Of a DNA stretch of 64,000 bases, positions 46,352 through 55,812 are shown in pieces. This DNA comes from an uncultured Myxococcales bacterium (GTDB lineage Bacteria > Myxococcota_A > UBA9042 > DTJE01): NCBI GenBank assembly GCA_903936705.1, contig CAIZWN010000020.1, positions 28,224 through 92,223 of the forward strand, read 5' to 3'. A program made the position numbers and the translations under genes. Positions within the stretch are counted from its first letter, which is position 1; each line of letters begins with the position of its first letter. The notes beneath the pieces were generated by a model that searched no databases, had not been told where the DNA came from, and was given only the letters and a program-made list of their open reading frames with translations.

Positions 46352-49300
46352 ATGGACCGGGGCACTCGCGCGCCTGCCTCCGGTATGCCACAGTACGCTT
46401 TCCTGCTGGTCCTGCTGGCGCTGTTGCTTGCAGGAAGCAGGGCCAATGCGTCAACGGAAACCTCCCTCGATGAACTCGCTATGCTGGTTGACGAACCGGC
46501 TTCCGAACATGTCTCGACCGAAGGGCACAAAGTCCTGATTTTCGGCGGCGACCGCGACTACTACCCCTTCGAATGGCTGGACGAGAACGGGGTGCCACGC
46601 GGTTTCAACATCGAATTGATGCGTTCACTGTCGGAGGTGCTTGGAACCGACATCCGGATCGAACTGGGTCGATGGGATCTCATTCGCCATGGACTCGAGG
46701 CCGAACGGCGAATCGACATTTCCGACATGTACTATTCCGATGCCCGAGCAACGGTTGTTGATTTCAGCGAGTCAATCATCGTCGTTTGGGAACAGATCTG
46801 GATCCGGAAGGGCGAGGCGACGATCACGGACATCGAGGATCTGCGTGGACGTCACGTCCTGGTGCAGAGGGCCGGCTTTACTGAACAGTTCCTCAGAAAC
46901 TGGGACCCTGCACTGAAGTTGATCCCGGTGGATAGCGAACCGATGGCGCTGCGTGAACTGGCAAGCGGACGTGGGGATTGCGCCCTTGTTACCCAGGTCG
47001 TCGGCCGCATCGTCGATGATGAACCATCGCTTTCGAACCTGCGCCCGTCAGGTCCGCCGATGCTGCCGAGATCCTATGGTCTGGTGGTCCGTAAGGGCGA
47101 CACCGAACTGTTGCAGGACATAAACAGGGCGATCGATAAACTGCGTGTCACAGGTCGCCTGAATGCACTCGAGGATCGATGGCTGGTCCAGCCGGAACTG
47201 CCGGCGCCCTTCGTACTGTTCCTTGATCGGCATCTTTCGTGGATCCTGTTGATGCTGGCCAGCATTCTTGCTGCCGGTCTGGTACTGACGCTGGTGCAGT
47301 CCCGCAAGATCAAGCGGCAGACCAGTGCGCTTGAATCCGAACTGATCGTTCGCCGCCAAGCCGAGGAAGCCCTGCGGCACTCCCAGGACCAGCTTCGCGC
47401 GACGTTCGACAACAGCCCTGTCGTGCTGGCGCTGTCGCGGCTCGACGACGGAACGTACCTGGACGTCAACGCAGCCTTCGAGTCGATGACTGGCTATTCA
47501 CGTGCCGAGATCGTAGGACGGACGTCAACTGCGTCGAGTATCTGGGAGAACCCTGCTGACAAGGACCGGGTGCGGCAGGATCTGATTGCGAAGGGTCGAA
47601 TCAGGAATCTGGAGTTGCGGATCGTCACGAAGTCGGGAAGTGTTCTGGACACCCTGTTCGGCGCCGACCTGTCGACGTTCGATGGCCAGGCGTGCCTTCT
47701 GTGGAACATCGTTGATATTTCGAACCGCAAGGCTTCCGAACGCGCCCTTCATGACACCGAGGAACGCTGGAAATTCGCTCTCGATGGTTCGGGGGAGGGC
47801 GTCTGGGACTGGGACCTGCCGACAAACCGCGTGTTCGCGTCAAGACGATACAAGGAGATCCTGGGTTACGGTGACGACGCATTCGAGTTTGATCCGATTC
47901 CGTGGATGAACAGGGTTCATCCAGAAGAGATGGTCAGGATCAAGCAGGACTTCGAACTGTATTTGAAGGGACACACTCCCGTATTCCAGTCCGAGGTGCG
48001 CCTGTTATGCAAGGACGAAGGGTACAGGTGGGTCAACATCCGGGGACGCTCCACCTCAGGCCACGACAACGAACGGGTGAAGCGGGTCATCGGAACAATT
48101 CTCGATATCACCGACAGGAAGCACAGCGAGGAAGATCGGGCCTCCCTGGAAGAACAGTTGCGCCAGTCCCAGAAGATGGAGGTCGTTGGCCAACTGGCAG
48201 GCGGAGTCGCCCATGATTTCAACAACCAGTTGATGGTGATTCGTGGCTACTGCGACCTTCTGCAATCCCAAGGACTGGACAAGCGTTCGCAGGCCTTGCT
48301 GAACGAGGTCATTCGGGCTTCGGACCGTGCGGCAATACTGACGGGACGGCTGTTGGCATTCGGACGCAAGCAGGTACGCCGCCTGGCGGTCTTCAACTTG
48401 AATGAAGTGCTGTCCGATATGATGGGAGCCCTGACCATGATGGTCGGCGAAAGCATATCGATCTCGATAGAGGCCGCTCCCAACCTGGGGAACGTTCGCG
48501 CGGACAGGGACCAGATCGAACAGGTCGTAGCCAACATCACCGTCAACGCGCGCGATGCCATGGCGGGTGGGGGCAAACTGACGATCCGCACCCGGAACAT
48601 AATGCTGAACGAGGACTATGCGGCACACCACGTCGGGTCGAAGGCAGGCCCACACGTGGTACTTTCGTTCCAGGATACAGGCATCGGGATGGACCAGCCG
48701 ACGATTTCGCGCATCTTCGAACCGTTCTTCACCACCAAGCAAGAGGGAATGGGGTCGGGCCTCGGATTGTCGATTGTCTACGGCATCGTCAGGCAGAGCG
48801 GCGGACACCTGACCGTCGAAAGCGAACCAGGTCGCGGCGCGATCTTCAAGGTTTTCTTGTCACGTATTGAAGAGGCCGCAGTGGACGAGCCTCCCCTGCC
48901 CCAGACACGAATTGACAGGACCAGATCGGCAACAGTGCTGTTCGTCGAGGACGACCCCCACCTGTTTTCGCTGCTGAGAGGAATCCTCGAAAGCGCAGGC
49001 TACCAGGTCCTTGCTGCATCGATTCCCGAGCAGGCCCTTGAGTTGGCTGACGCTCATGAAGGCCCGATTGACCTGCTGGTCACAGACGTGGTGATGCCGG
49101 GCCTCAGCGGGCCGGAGTTGGCGGAGCAACTGCAGCAGAAGCGTCCGGACATCCGGATCCTGTTCATCTCGGGGTATCCCAAGGACGTTCTGGAACGACA
49201 GACCGTCCTTCCCCAGGACATCAGCCTGCTGGGCAAACCGTTCTCGCCACGGGATCTCTTGGCAACCGTCCACAAGGTGCTGGACTCGCCTCCCCCGACC

Positions 49301-49369
49301 ACGCGTTTCCTTTCGCTTTCCACCATTCAGGATCAGAAGGTCGGAACACACAAGCACCCGAAAAAATAG
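46352..49369 (+). CDS. hybrid histidine kinase with periplasmic solute-binding sensor
   Basis: A 1005-residue protein. ATG 46352 follows GAGGT; the frame is open further upstream into the RND gene. Order: signal/TM near 10-30, a bacterial solute-binding protein family 3 domain (about 55-300: [40 protein letters not shown] in pieces), TM near 310, two PAS domains (about 345-460 and 470-590), HisKA with AHDFNNQL (His621), HATPase with [10 protein letters not shown] and [13 protein letters not shown], and a receiver domain with TDVVMPG (Asp912). It resembles BvgS/VFT-type sensors but with HDFNN-type kinase. The ligand is probably a small polar solute such as an amino acid. No adjacent response regulator with a DNA-binding domain was seen. 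Confidence 0.9.
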   Translation: MDRGTRAPASGMPQYAFLLVLLALLLAGSRANASTETSLDELAMLVDEPASEHVSTEGHKVLIFGGDRDYYPFEWLDENGVPRGFNIELMRSLSEVLGTDIRIELGRWDLIRHGLEAERRIDISDMYYSDARATVVDFSESIIVVWEQIWIRKGEATITDIEDLRGRHVLVQRAGFTEQFLRNWDPALKLIPVDSEPMALRELASGRGDCALVTQVVGRIVDDEPSLSNLRPSGPPMLPRSYGLVVRKGDTELLQDINRAIDKLRVTGRLNALEDRWLVQPELPAPFVLFLDRHLSWILLMLASILAAGLVLTLVQSRKIKRQTSALESELIVRRQAEEALRHSQDQLRATFDNSPVVLALSRLDDGTYLDVNAAFESMTGYSRAEIVGRTSTASSIWENPADKDRVRQDLIAKGRIRNLELRIVTKSGSVLDTLFGADLSTFDGQACLLWNIVDISNRKASERALHDTEERWKFALDGSGEGVWDWDLPTNRVFASRRYKEILGYGDDAFEFDPIPWMNRVHPEEMVRIKQDFELYLKGHTPVFQSEVRLLCKDEGYRWVNIRGRSTSGHDNERVKRVIGTILDITDRKHSEEDRASLEEQLRQSQKMEVVGQLAGGVAHDFNNQLMVIRGYCDLLQSQGLDKRSQALLNEVIRASDRAAILTGRLLAFGRKQVRRLAVFNLNEVLSDMMGALTMMVGESISISIEAAPNLGNVRADRDQIEQVVANITVNARDAMAGGGKLTIRTRNIMLNEDYAAHHVGSKAGPHVVLSFQDTGIGMDQPTISRIFEPFFTTKQEGMGSGLGLSIVYGIVRQSGGHLTVESEPGRGAIFKVFLSRIEEAAVDEPPLPQTRIDRTRSATVLFVEDDPHLFSLLRGILESAGYQVLAASIPEQALELADAHEGPIDLLVTDVVMPGLSGPELAEQLQQKRPDIRILFISGYPKDVLERQTVLPQDISLLGKPFSPRDLLATVHKVLDSPPPTTRFLSLSTIQDQKVGTHKHPKK

Positions 49370-49390
49370 ACCAGGTGGAGGCGGGCAGGG

Positions 49391-50131
49391 TCAGCCCTGA
49401 TCTGCCGGTAAATACCTGCGCTTACGACCTGTAGCAACCTTTCCCATCGGCCCGTAATGCAGATTCAGCCCCGTCAACGCCGGACAGTCCAGAACGACCC
49501 CGTCGTCGGTCACTGCCAGCTCGGATGGCTCCTTGCAAACCGAGTAAGCCACATACGCCTTCAACCACATCCGCACATTCTTGAGGGTGAACCGGACCGT
49601 ACTGGCATTAAGCATGTCTACCTGCGGATCGGACTTCGCGCGCTTCATCCACGCGATCGACAGCACCAGGCCGACCCGGTAGCCATGGTCGTCCCAGTAC
49701 GCCGAGTGTGCCACGATGTCGTTTGCATCGATTTCGCTGAAACCACGCTCGAACGCCGCCACCTTCGAGGCCTGCCCCAGCGGGTGGGTGTGGAAGTCCC
49801 CCAGGAATTCGTATTGCGGCCACAGCGAGCCCATTACCTCGCGCTTCAGCATCAGCGCCTCGCTGGACGGACGAACCGAAAGCCTGTCCCGTTGGGCCGA
49901 TGTATCTATGCCAACCTGCTGGACGCACAGCACCGTCGGCCCGTCCGAACCCAAACGCACCTGGTGCCCCCACAGCGACCCGTAGGTTTCGACCCCGGAA
50001 CGAGGCGGCCTGCCCTCGTGCGCGTGTTCCACGCAATAGGCCTCAAGCCCCGCCAGAACAAGCTGGACAAGGGCGTCCTCGGACGGCCTGACGTAGTAGC
50101 CCATGGGATTCCTGGGTTCGACGCCACCCAT
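49391..50131 (-). CDS. JAB/MPN (JAMM) metalloprotease-like protein
   Basis: A 246-residue protein. ATG 50131 follows CGAGGA. The JAMM-type zinc motif is visible: GVETYGSLWGHQV, then FHTHP (His114 and His116) and FSEIDANDIV with the Ser and Asp of the S-x-x-D part. The spacing between HTH and Ser is about 16 residues, longer than the usual seven. No ubiquitin-like, E1- or E2-like gene is adjacent, so this is a stand-alone member. Such proteins cleave isopeptide or other amide bonds near a Gly terminus, but the substrate is unknown. It lies 90 bases downstream of the GAF histidine kinase on the same strand and 21 bases from the convergent hybrid kinase gene. Confidence 0.72.
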   Translation of the reverse strand: MGGVEPRNPMGYYVRPSEDALVQLVLAGLEAYCVEHAHEGRPPRSGVETYGSLWGHQVRLGSDGPTVLCVQQVGIDTSAQRDRLSVRPSSEALMLKREVMGSLWPQYEFLGDFHTHPLGQASKVAAFERGFSEIDANDIVAHSAYWDDHGYRVGLVLSIAWMKRAKSDPQVDMLNASTVRFTLKNVRMWLKAYVAYSVCKEPSELAVTDDGVVLDCPALTGLNLHYGPMGKVATGRKRRYLPADQG

Positions 50132-50221
50132 TTGAGATCCTCGTCATCCCGAGGATGCATTGTGACGCCTGAATTGGGGTTGGGCAAGAATGTCATGAGT
50201 AGAAACAACAACTCGAACGCT

Positions 50222-52081
50222 TCAGGCCGATGGGAACGTAACTATGAACTTAGTACCATCGCCAAGGCTGGTCGCCACCTCGATCCGCCCGCGGTGAAGG
50301 TCAACCAGGCGCTTGACCAGCACCAGGCCAAGACCGGTTCCTTCGGCAAAATCGCGGGCGTTCCGCGCGCGAAAAAACTCCTCGAACAGGTGGGGAACGG
50401 CCTCGGGGGCGATCCCGATACCGTAGTCCCTGCATGTAAGGATGATTGCAGAACCCTCGCGGCGCAACGACACGCGAACCTTTCCGCCGTCGGGCGTGTA
50501 CTTCAACCCATTGTCCACCAGGTTTCCCACAATATGTTCCATGTCCTCGGTCGTTCCATAGACGGTCAGTGGTGCGTCAGGCACATCGATTTCCAACTGC
50601 TGAGATCGAGCCTCCACCTCCGGCTGGACTCGCTCGGCTATTCGGTGCACTACCTCGTCCAGCCGGACTGACATCCTGACGCGTTCAGGCACCCGATCCT
50701 TCAGCGCCCCCAGGCTCATCAGGTCATTGACCAGTTCCTGCAGAGCCGCGGACCGCTTCTGTGCCCGGTCCAGAAGGCGCATCTGGCCCGATTCCACCGT
50801 TCCCTGGTATCCCTCCTCTATCAACGACAGCGCCGAGCGCACGGCCGACAGTGGAGACTTCAACTGGTGGGCTACCTGGAACACGAACCGCGACTTGGCG
50901 TATTCCAGTTCCTCAAGGTGCTTGAAGGCCCGCGCATTCTCGATTGCCACCGCCCCCTGGCCGGCCAGCGTGGCCAGGAATTCCTGGTCGTCAGCGACGA
51001 ACTGTCTTGCTTCGGCCGAATACAATCGCAGCACGCCAATTGTTCGATCACGCACTGTCAGAGGAGCGCAAAGGACCGATCTGATACCCTCCTGTCGCGC
51101 CTCGTCCGGGTACTGCAACAGCGAGTCGGTCTCGACGTCATCAATGGCTACGATTCGGCCGGCAAGCACTTCATGATCGACACGACTTTGATCGGGATTG
51201 ACATCGCCCTTTGACAGGTAGGACGGCGACAGACCAGTGACCGCGACCAGTCGCAATAGACCAGTATCAGGATCCAGCAGCCGCAGCGAACATGCCTTCC
51301 CACCCATGGCACCGGCAGTCGAACGCACCAGCGTATCCAGGACCCGCTGCAGGTCCAGGTCCGACGTCAGGGCAGCCCCAATCTCGTACAGGGTACGCGT
51401 GCGGCGGGCGGCATCCTCCAGCTGTTCCTGGGCCCGAAGGAGTTCCCAGGTCCGCGACCACAATGGACGAGCGATGTTGCCCGTCAGGTACTTTGCCACC
51501 AGGACCGACGAGGCAAAGGCCAGGAAGGCCATCCACGCCTGAAAGCCAAACAGCGTATCCATCGTCGCAATGCGATGGCCGGCCACGACCGGCAGCAACT
51601 CGAAGGCCTCCAGCAAGGCCAGCGCGCCAACAAACAGCACTCCGATCACGGCATGGGCCCAGGCGGCCCTTGGGGGAAGAAGAATGCTGGCCAGAATTGC
51701 GTGGAACAGGAAGTACGGCAGCAAAGGACTGCCGACGCCTCCTGTCAGATGGGCCAGAACCGTAAGCGCGATCCAGTCGGTGATGAACTGGGCACTGGCA
51801 AGCCTGGAGAACGAGTTCAGGTCGGCACCCGGGCGCCGGGACAGGCGCTCCAGCAGGTAGGTGAAAAGACCGTTGTAGGCAAGGATCAGCGCCCCTGACA
51901 CGGCAAGAGCCAGCGAGGGAAATTCCTCCCCGACAAGCTGGCCGCCCAGCATGGCCCCGATAACAACAGCAACACCGGCGCCCCATCGTAGACGAATGAT
52001 CCAGGCCGAACGGGCAATCAATTCCCGCTCGACCGGCGGTCGCTCGCGATGTCCCTCTGGGCCGGTAGGTCTGGTGGCCAT
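50222..52081 (-). CDS. membrane GAF sensor histidine kinase
   Basis: A 619-residue protein. ATG 52081 follows GGAGGAGG. N-terminal six or so TM segments (about 20-200), a GAF domain (about 225-370: RTLYEIGAALTSDLDLQRVL, CAPLTVRDRTIGVLRLY), then a HisKA-type domain with FQVAHQLKSPLSAVRSALSL and an HATPase domain with NLVDNGLKYTPDGG, DYGIGIAPEAVPHLFEEFFR and GTGLGLVLVKRLVDLHRG in pieces. No response regulator lies next to it. The presence of a stand-alone JAMM protein downstream is unusual but may be coincidental. Confidence 0.88.
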   Translation of the reverse strand: MATRPTGPEGHRERPPVERELIARSAWIIRLRWGAGVAVVIGAMLGGQLVGEEFPSLALAVSGALILAYNGLFTYLLERLSRRPGADLNSFSRLASAQFITDWIALTVLAHLTGGVGSPLLPYFLFHAILASILLPPRAAWAHAVIGVLFVGALALLEAFELLPVVAGHRIATMDTLFGFQAWMAFLAFASSVLVAKYLTGNIARPLWSRTWELLRAQEQLEDAARRTRTLYEIGAALTSDLDLQRVLDTLVRSTAGAMGGKACSLRLLDPDTGLLRLVAVTGLSPSYLSKGDVNPDQSRVDHEVLAGRIVAIDDVETDSLLQYPDEARQEGIRSVLCAPLTVRDRTIGVLRLYSAEARQFVADDQEFLATLAGQGAVAIENARAFKHLEELEYAKSRFVFQVAHQLKSPLSAVRSALSLIEEGYQGTVESGQMRLLDRAQKRSAALQELVNDLMSLGALKDRVPERVRMSVRLDEVVHRIAERVQPEVEARSQQLEIDVPDAPLTVYGTTEDMEHIVGNLVDNGLKYTPDGGKVRVSLRREGSAIILTCRDYGIGIAPEAVPHLFEEFFRARNARDFAEGTGLGLVLVKRLVDLHRGRIEVATSLGDGTKFIVTFPSA

Positions 52082-52229
52082 GCCTCCTCCGAAATCTCTC
52101 GGTATGGCGACTGCGTTTAAGACAAACTGATGGTGCCCTTCCAAAGGTGCCAGTGTCAATCACAATGAGGTGGACATCACCAATCCGTTCTCGTATCTTT
52201 GTCGCAGTTTGGACGCTTGGGGGCGCTCT

Positions 52230-53525
52230 GTGATTCGAATCAAATGGCTATCGGTGGTGGCGATTACGGCGGCGGTTTTCGGTTGTGGGGGCGCAGATCC
52301 CACGGGCAATTCGGAAGTTCCTGTCTCTATTGGAGACCACGGCACCGGCTCCGATTCGTACGACACCGGTGACTCGGCTCGCGATGTGTCGGCAGGAGAA
52401 CTTGCCGACGGGACGCAGAACGACGGCGCCAGCGAGATTTTCGCAGAGGATGCGTTGCATGGCGATTCGAACATTTCGGGCGAAGTGCCCGGCCATGACT
52501 ACCTGGTCATGGATCCCGGGTACATCGACGACAACGGCTATGTCTACGACCCTGGGCCGGACCAGGGCGGAGTTGGCGGATGCGACCCCTGCGGAATGGG
52601 GACCATTGCCGGCAAGACGTGCGCACCGAACATTAAAACCGCCATCGCCAACGTCAAGGTCTGGGTCGATACGATTGATTGCAATGGCGTTCCGCAGCAC
52701 TACGAGACCTACTCCTCACCTACGGGCGAGTACTCGCTGAAGATTCCCTGCGGGACACAGACCGTGAACATGTCAAAGGGTTCGTTCCACGGCTCGTACA
52801 CCAGGTGGATCGACAAGGGCAAGGTAACCCAGATGACCAGCGTCGACGGCTGCTTCCCCGGCACGGCCGCCAAAATAGCCGTGATTACCGGCGACTGGGA
52901 CGCCATAGAGAACACCCTGCTGCTGCTGCGCCTGCATTTCACCAAGATCTACGGCGCGGCCGGGGAACAGGGGAGTGAGTCCTCGTCCGCAATCGCCTTC
53001 CTGACCGACACGGCCAAACTGATGACCTTCGATATCCTCTTTCTGAACTGCTCTGATGCCGGCTGGCCGAACATGCAATCATCCAGCGCATCTGCCATCA
53101 GGCAGAACCTGAAGGCTTTCGTCGCCAAGGGCGGGTCGATATACGGCTCGGACTATGCCCTGCCGTACCTGTCGGAGACTTGGCCCGGGTACATACTTGG
53201 CGGAGGATGGTCGTCTTCCGGCAACTCTTCCTATGTCAGCCGCGTCGTCGATACCGACCTCGCCGGGTACCTGGGCAAGGGCCAGGTGACGATCAAGTAC
53301 GGCCTGGGACCCTTGACCTGCGTCTCGGGGCTCGGGGCGAACGCCCACCTGTTCATCGAATCAACCACGGAAGTCGATGGATGCAGCGGGACGCAGATGA
53401 TGGCGTCCTTCGAACCGGAAACCAATGGCGGGCGCGTCATCTACACCACGTTCCACAATGACGAACAGCCGTCTGCCGGCGGCGACATGCAGTCTATCCT
53501 CGAGTACACCGTCTTCCTGATGTAG
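52230..53525 (+). CDS. lipoprotein with class I amidotransferase-like domain
   Basis: A 431-residue protein. GTG 52230 (GGGGG upstream) gives a signal peptide ending AAVFGC; a GTG at 52170 is also in frame. An Asp/Gly-rich linker to about residue 110 is followed by a Cys-containing beta domain with VDTIDCNGVPQHYETYSSPTGEY in pieces (carboxypeptidase-regulatory-like). From about 210 comes KIAVITGDWDAIENTLLLLR, FDILFLNCSDAGW, LKAFVAKGGSIYGSDYALPYL and VIYTTFHNDEQP. These match the topology of class I glutamine-amidotransferase-like (ThuA/DJ-1-type) domains. The Cys in LNCSD is at a plausible nucleophile-elbow position but this is not certain. Function unknown; probably at the cell surface. Confidence 0.68.
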   Translation: MIRIKWLSVVAITAAVFGCGGADPTGNSEVPVSIGDHGTGSDSYDTGDSARDVSAGELADGTQNDGASEIFAEDALHGDSNISGEVPGHDYLVMDPGYIDDNGYVYDPGPDQGGVGGCDPCGMGTIAGKTCAPNIKTAIANVKVWVDTIDCNGVPQHYETYSSPTGEYSLKIPCGTQTVNMSKGSFHGSYTRWIDKGKVTQMTSVDGCFPGTAAKIAVITGDWDAIENTLLLLRLHFTKIYGAAGEQGSESSSAIAFLTDTAKLMTFDILFLNCSDAGWPNMQSSSASAIRQNLKAFVAKGGSIYGSDYALPYLSETWPGYILGGGWSSSGNSSYVSRVVDTDLAGYLGKGQVTIKYGLGPLTCVSGLGANAHLFIESTTEVDGCSGTQMMASFEPETNGGRVIYTTFHNDEQPSAGGDMQSILEYTVFLM

Positions 53526-53534
53526 TCGTTGACA

Positions 53535-54083
53535 TCATCGTTTTGGAGCAGCGGCCTCGATGGCCAGCAGGCGCCGCTTCGTGTCGAGGCCTCCTGCCGC
53601 CGAGAATCCCCCCAGCGCGCCGTTCGACCCAAGAACTCGATGGCATGGCACCAGCAAGGGAACCGGGTTCCGGGCCATGACCTGTCCAACGGCCCTGGCT
53701 GATCCCGGGCTTCCTGCAAGAACGGCAAGACCGGCATAGGTTGTAGTTCGACCCGCAGGAATTGTTCGCGCTGCCATCGAAACCCGTTGCGAGAAGGACG
53801 TCTTTCCAGAAAGGTCGATGGTGATTGCGGCCAGGTCCGCTGGACGACCTGCCAGAAGGCTGCAGATCCCGGCGATTGCCTGGGTCGCAACCAACGGAAT
53901 CCCCACCGCTGAATGGCCCCCCGAACACAGGCTTATCAGGGGCCAACCGCGCAAATCATTCAGGCGATCATCGCCTGGCAGTATGACACGCAGGATACCA
54001 ACGGACGACCAGGCCATACCGCAAGTCCCAAGCTCGGTCTCGAACCTGCAGCGGCCAAGCATGACGGAAGATTCGATGGTCAT
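53535..54083 (-). CDS. ogt: methylated-DNA--[protein]-cysteine S-methyltransferase
   Basis: A 182-residue protein. ATG 54083 is preceded by CGGGAGG. It transfers alkyl groups from O6-alkylguanine in DNA to its own Cys. The active site is PVPLLVPCHRVLGSNGALGGFS with Cys147; upstream FSQRVSMAARTIPAGRTTTYAGLA is the helix-turn-helix with the Arg finger region (RTTTYA in place of GxT.sYg). The N-terminal half is the short ribonuclease-H-like domain of Ogt proteins. Convergent with the lipoprotein gene, only 9 bases apart. Confidence 0.88.
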   Translation of the reverse strand: MTIESSVMLGRCRFETELGTCGMAWSSVGILRVILPGDDRLNDLRGWPLISLCSGGHSAVGIPLVATQAIAGICSLLAGRPADLAAITIDLSGKTSFSQRVSMAARTIPAGRTTTYAGLAVLAGSPGSARAVGQVMARNPVPLLVPCHRVLGSNGALGGFSAAGGLDTKRRLLAIEAAAPKR

Positions 54084-54160
54084 GCTACCTCCCGGTTTGG
54101 GCGTGGGACCACGTTTGCCGAGATGCCAACGCAGCCAGGCCTGCACGGATCATGAACGGT

Positions 54161-55594
54161 TCAGGATATCTTGCGCAGGCCGTCAACCGGGTTCAATCGC
54201 GTCGCCCGCCAGGAGGACATCAGGCACGATACAAGCACGACACCCAGTGACAGCGACCCAATTACCAAGGCATCGGTCCAAGACAGCGACGCCGGCAGAC
54301 GAGAAATCAGGTAGACCCGCGGGTCCAGGGAAAAATCGATTGAAGCAATGCCACGCACAACCAGCCATCCAAGTCCCAGGCCGACGACGACCCCCATCAA
54401 GCCCAGCGAGAATCCGTGCACCACGAACACACGGGCAAGCTGTCGCCGCGAGGCACCCAGCGCAACGAGTGTTGAAACCTCCTTCACTCGCTCGCGGGCG
54501 ACGATCAACTGGGTGCCGACTATGTTGAAGGCAGCCACCAAAACGATGATCAGGAAGAACAGCGCCAGGACGACCTTCTGGGTTCTAAGGGCACCGAAGA
54601 GGTTTCGGTTCATCTCCTTCCAATCGATCAGACGGTAGCGCTGGGTCGGACCGGAACCGACGTCGCTGTATTCCAGCGCCTGGCGCCCCTCGTGGACCGC
54701 GCGAAACAGGTCCACCACAGACTCGGCACCGCCCTGCGGAAGCGACAGTTCTGTCATGCGAGCCAGGTCATGTTCCAGCCGGGCAATCGAACGGACCACG
54801 TCAAACATCGTGAACGGCTGGAGCTTCGACAGGACCTCGCGACGCATTGGGTCGGTAGCCAGCATGTCGGCAAGGCGCATTTCGATCCATCTTACGACCG
54901 TTCCACGACCCAGGAACTGCTGGGCTGCCGCCAGATCCAGGACGACCAGCCGGGAGTCGTACTCCCAGAAGCCTGACTCGAAGCAGTCCTTGACGAAAAA
55001 CGCGTGCTGGACCGGCGCCATGCCGAAGGGTCCAGTTCCCCCGCCCTCAAGACCCCGCACTGGCGTCGTCAGCGAAACTCGCTCGCCCGGGGATGCCTTC
55101 AGGCGGTCCATCAGGGCGCACCCCAACAGCACCCCCATCGGCTCGCCCTCGTGCCAACGCAGCGACGCCAGATCCCCGCCGCGTGTCAGCGAGCGCAGGG
55201 ACGACACCTTGTCGACCCCGTCGAGATCAACCCCTTTGACGATGACCCCGGCAGAACCCCCGTCGGCGGACAGCATCATCTCGTCGTAGGTTGACGGATT
55301 GGTCCCCACGACACCTGGCAATTCGGCCAGTTGCCGAGCCACTTCCGGGTACTCGGTGAACGGGTCACCCCGAGCCAGCACGACGATGTGTGGATAGACC
55401 CCCAGAATCCTGTCCCTGAAGGCCGCCTCGAATCCCCCGGTCACCGCCAGCACAGCAGTCAACGTTGCGACCCCGACCCCGATTCCAAGGATCGACACGA
55501 CGGTAGCAGCGGAGATCCGGGATCGACGCCGACCCGAAAACAGGGAAAGGCCCAGCGCAAGCGAGAACGGCAGGGATTTCAGCAGACCGGCCAC
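54161..55594 (-). CDS. LolC/LolE-type ABC transporter permease
   Basis: A 477-residue inner-membrane protein. GTG 55594 follows GGAG; longer in-frame versions begin before any conserved sequence. It has one TM at the start (RRRSRISAATVVSILGIGVGVA in pieces), a large periplasmic MacB-PCD domain (about 60-310) with GVDLDGVDKV, and three C-terminal TM segments after TQKVVLALFFLIIVLVAAFNIVGT in pieces. The FtsX-like C-terminus contains KEVSTLVALGASRRQLARVF. LolCDE releases lipoproteins to LolA; MacB-type permeases export other substrates. No LolD ATPase or second permease is in the window. Confidence 0.85.
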   Translation of the reverse strand: MAGLLKSLPFSLALGLSLFSGRRRSRISAATVVSILGIGVGVATLTAVLAVTGGFEAAFRDRILGVYPHIVVLARGDPFTEYPEVARQLAELPGVVGTNPSTYDEMMLSADGGSAGVIVKGVDLDGVDKVSSLRSLTRGGDLASLRWHEGEPMGVLLGCALMDRLKASPGERVSLTTPVRGLEGGGTGPFGMAPVQHAFFVKDCFESGFWEYDSRLVVLDLAAAQQFLGRGTVVRWIEMRLADMLATDPMRREVLSKLQPFTMFDVVRSIARLEHDLARMTELSLPQGGAESVVDLFRAVHEGRQALEYSDVGSGPTQRYRLIDWKEMNRNLFGALRTQKVVLALFFLIIVLVAAFNIVGTQLIVARERVKEVSTLVALGASRRQLARVFVVHGFSLGLMGVVVGLGLGWLVVRGIASIDFSLDPRVYLISRLPASLSWTDALVIGSLSLGVVLVSCLMSSWRATRLNPVDGLRKIS

Positions 55595-55812
55595 GTGCGA
55601 CTCCAGAAGACCGCCGGGATTGTACGACGGGAGGGACGGACTGTCGCGGTCGGAGATGCAGTCGAACGCAGGGTGCGTTGGTGCAACTGCATATTCTGGC
55701 CCTTTGAAACATTCATCGAGCCCCGCCTCAACCATGGGCGGGCCGACGTGCACCACGTTGGCGCTAGCGCCGGGTCCTTGGTACGCTTGATCTGGTCGCT
55801 TGAAGGCGCTTC

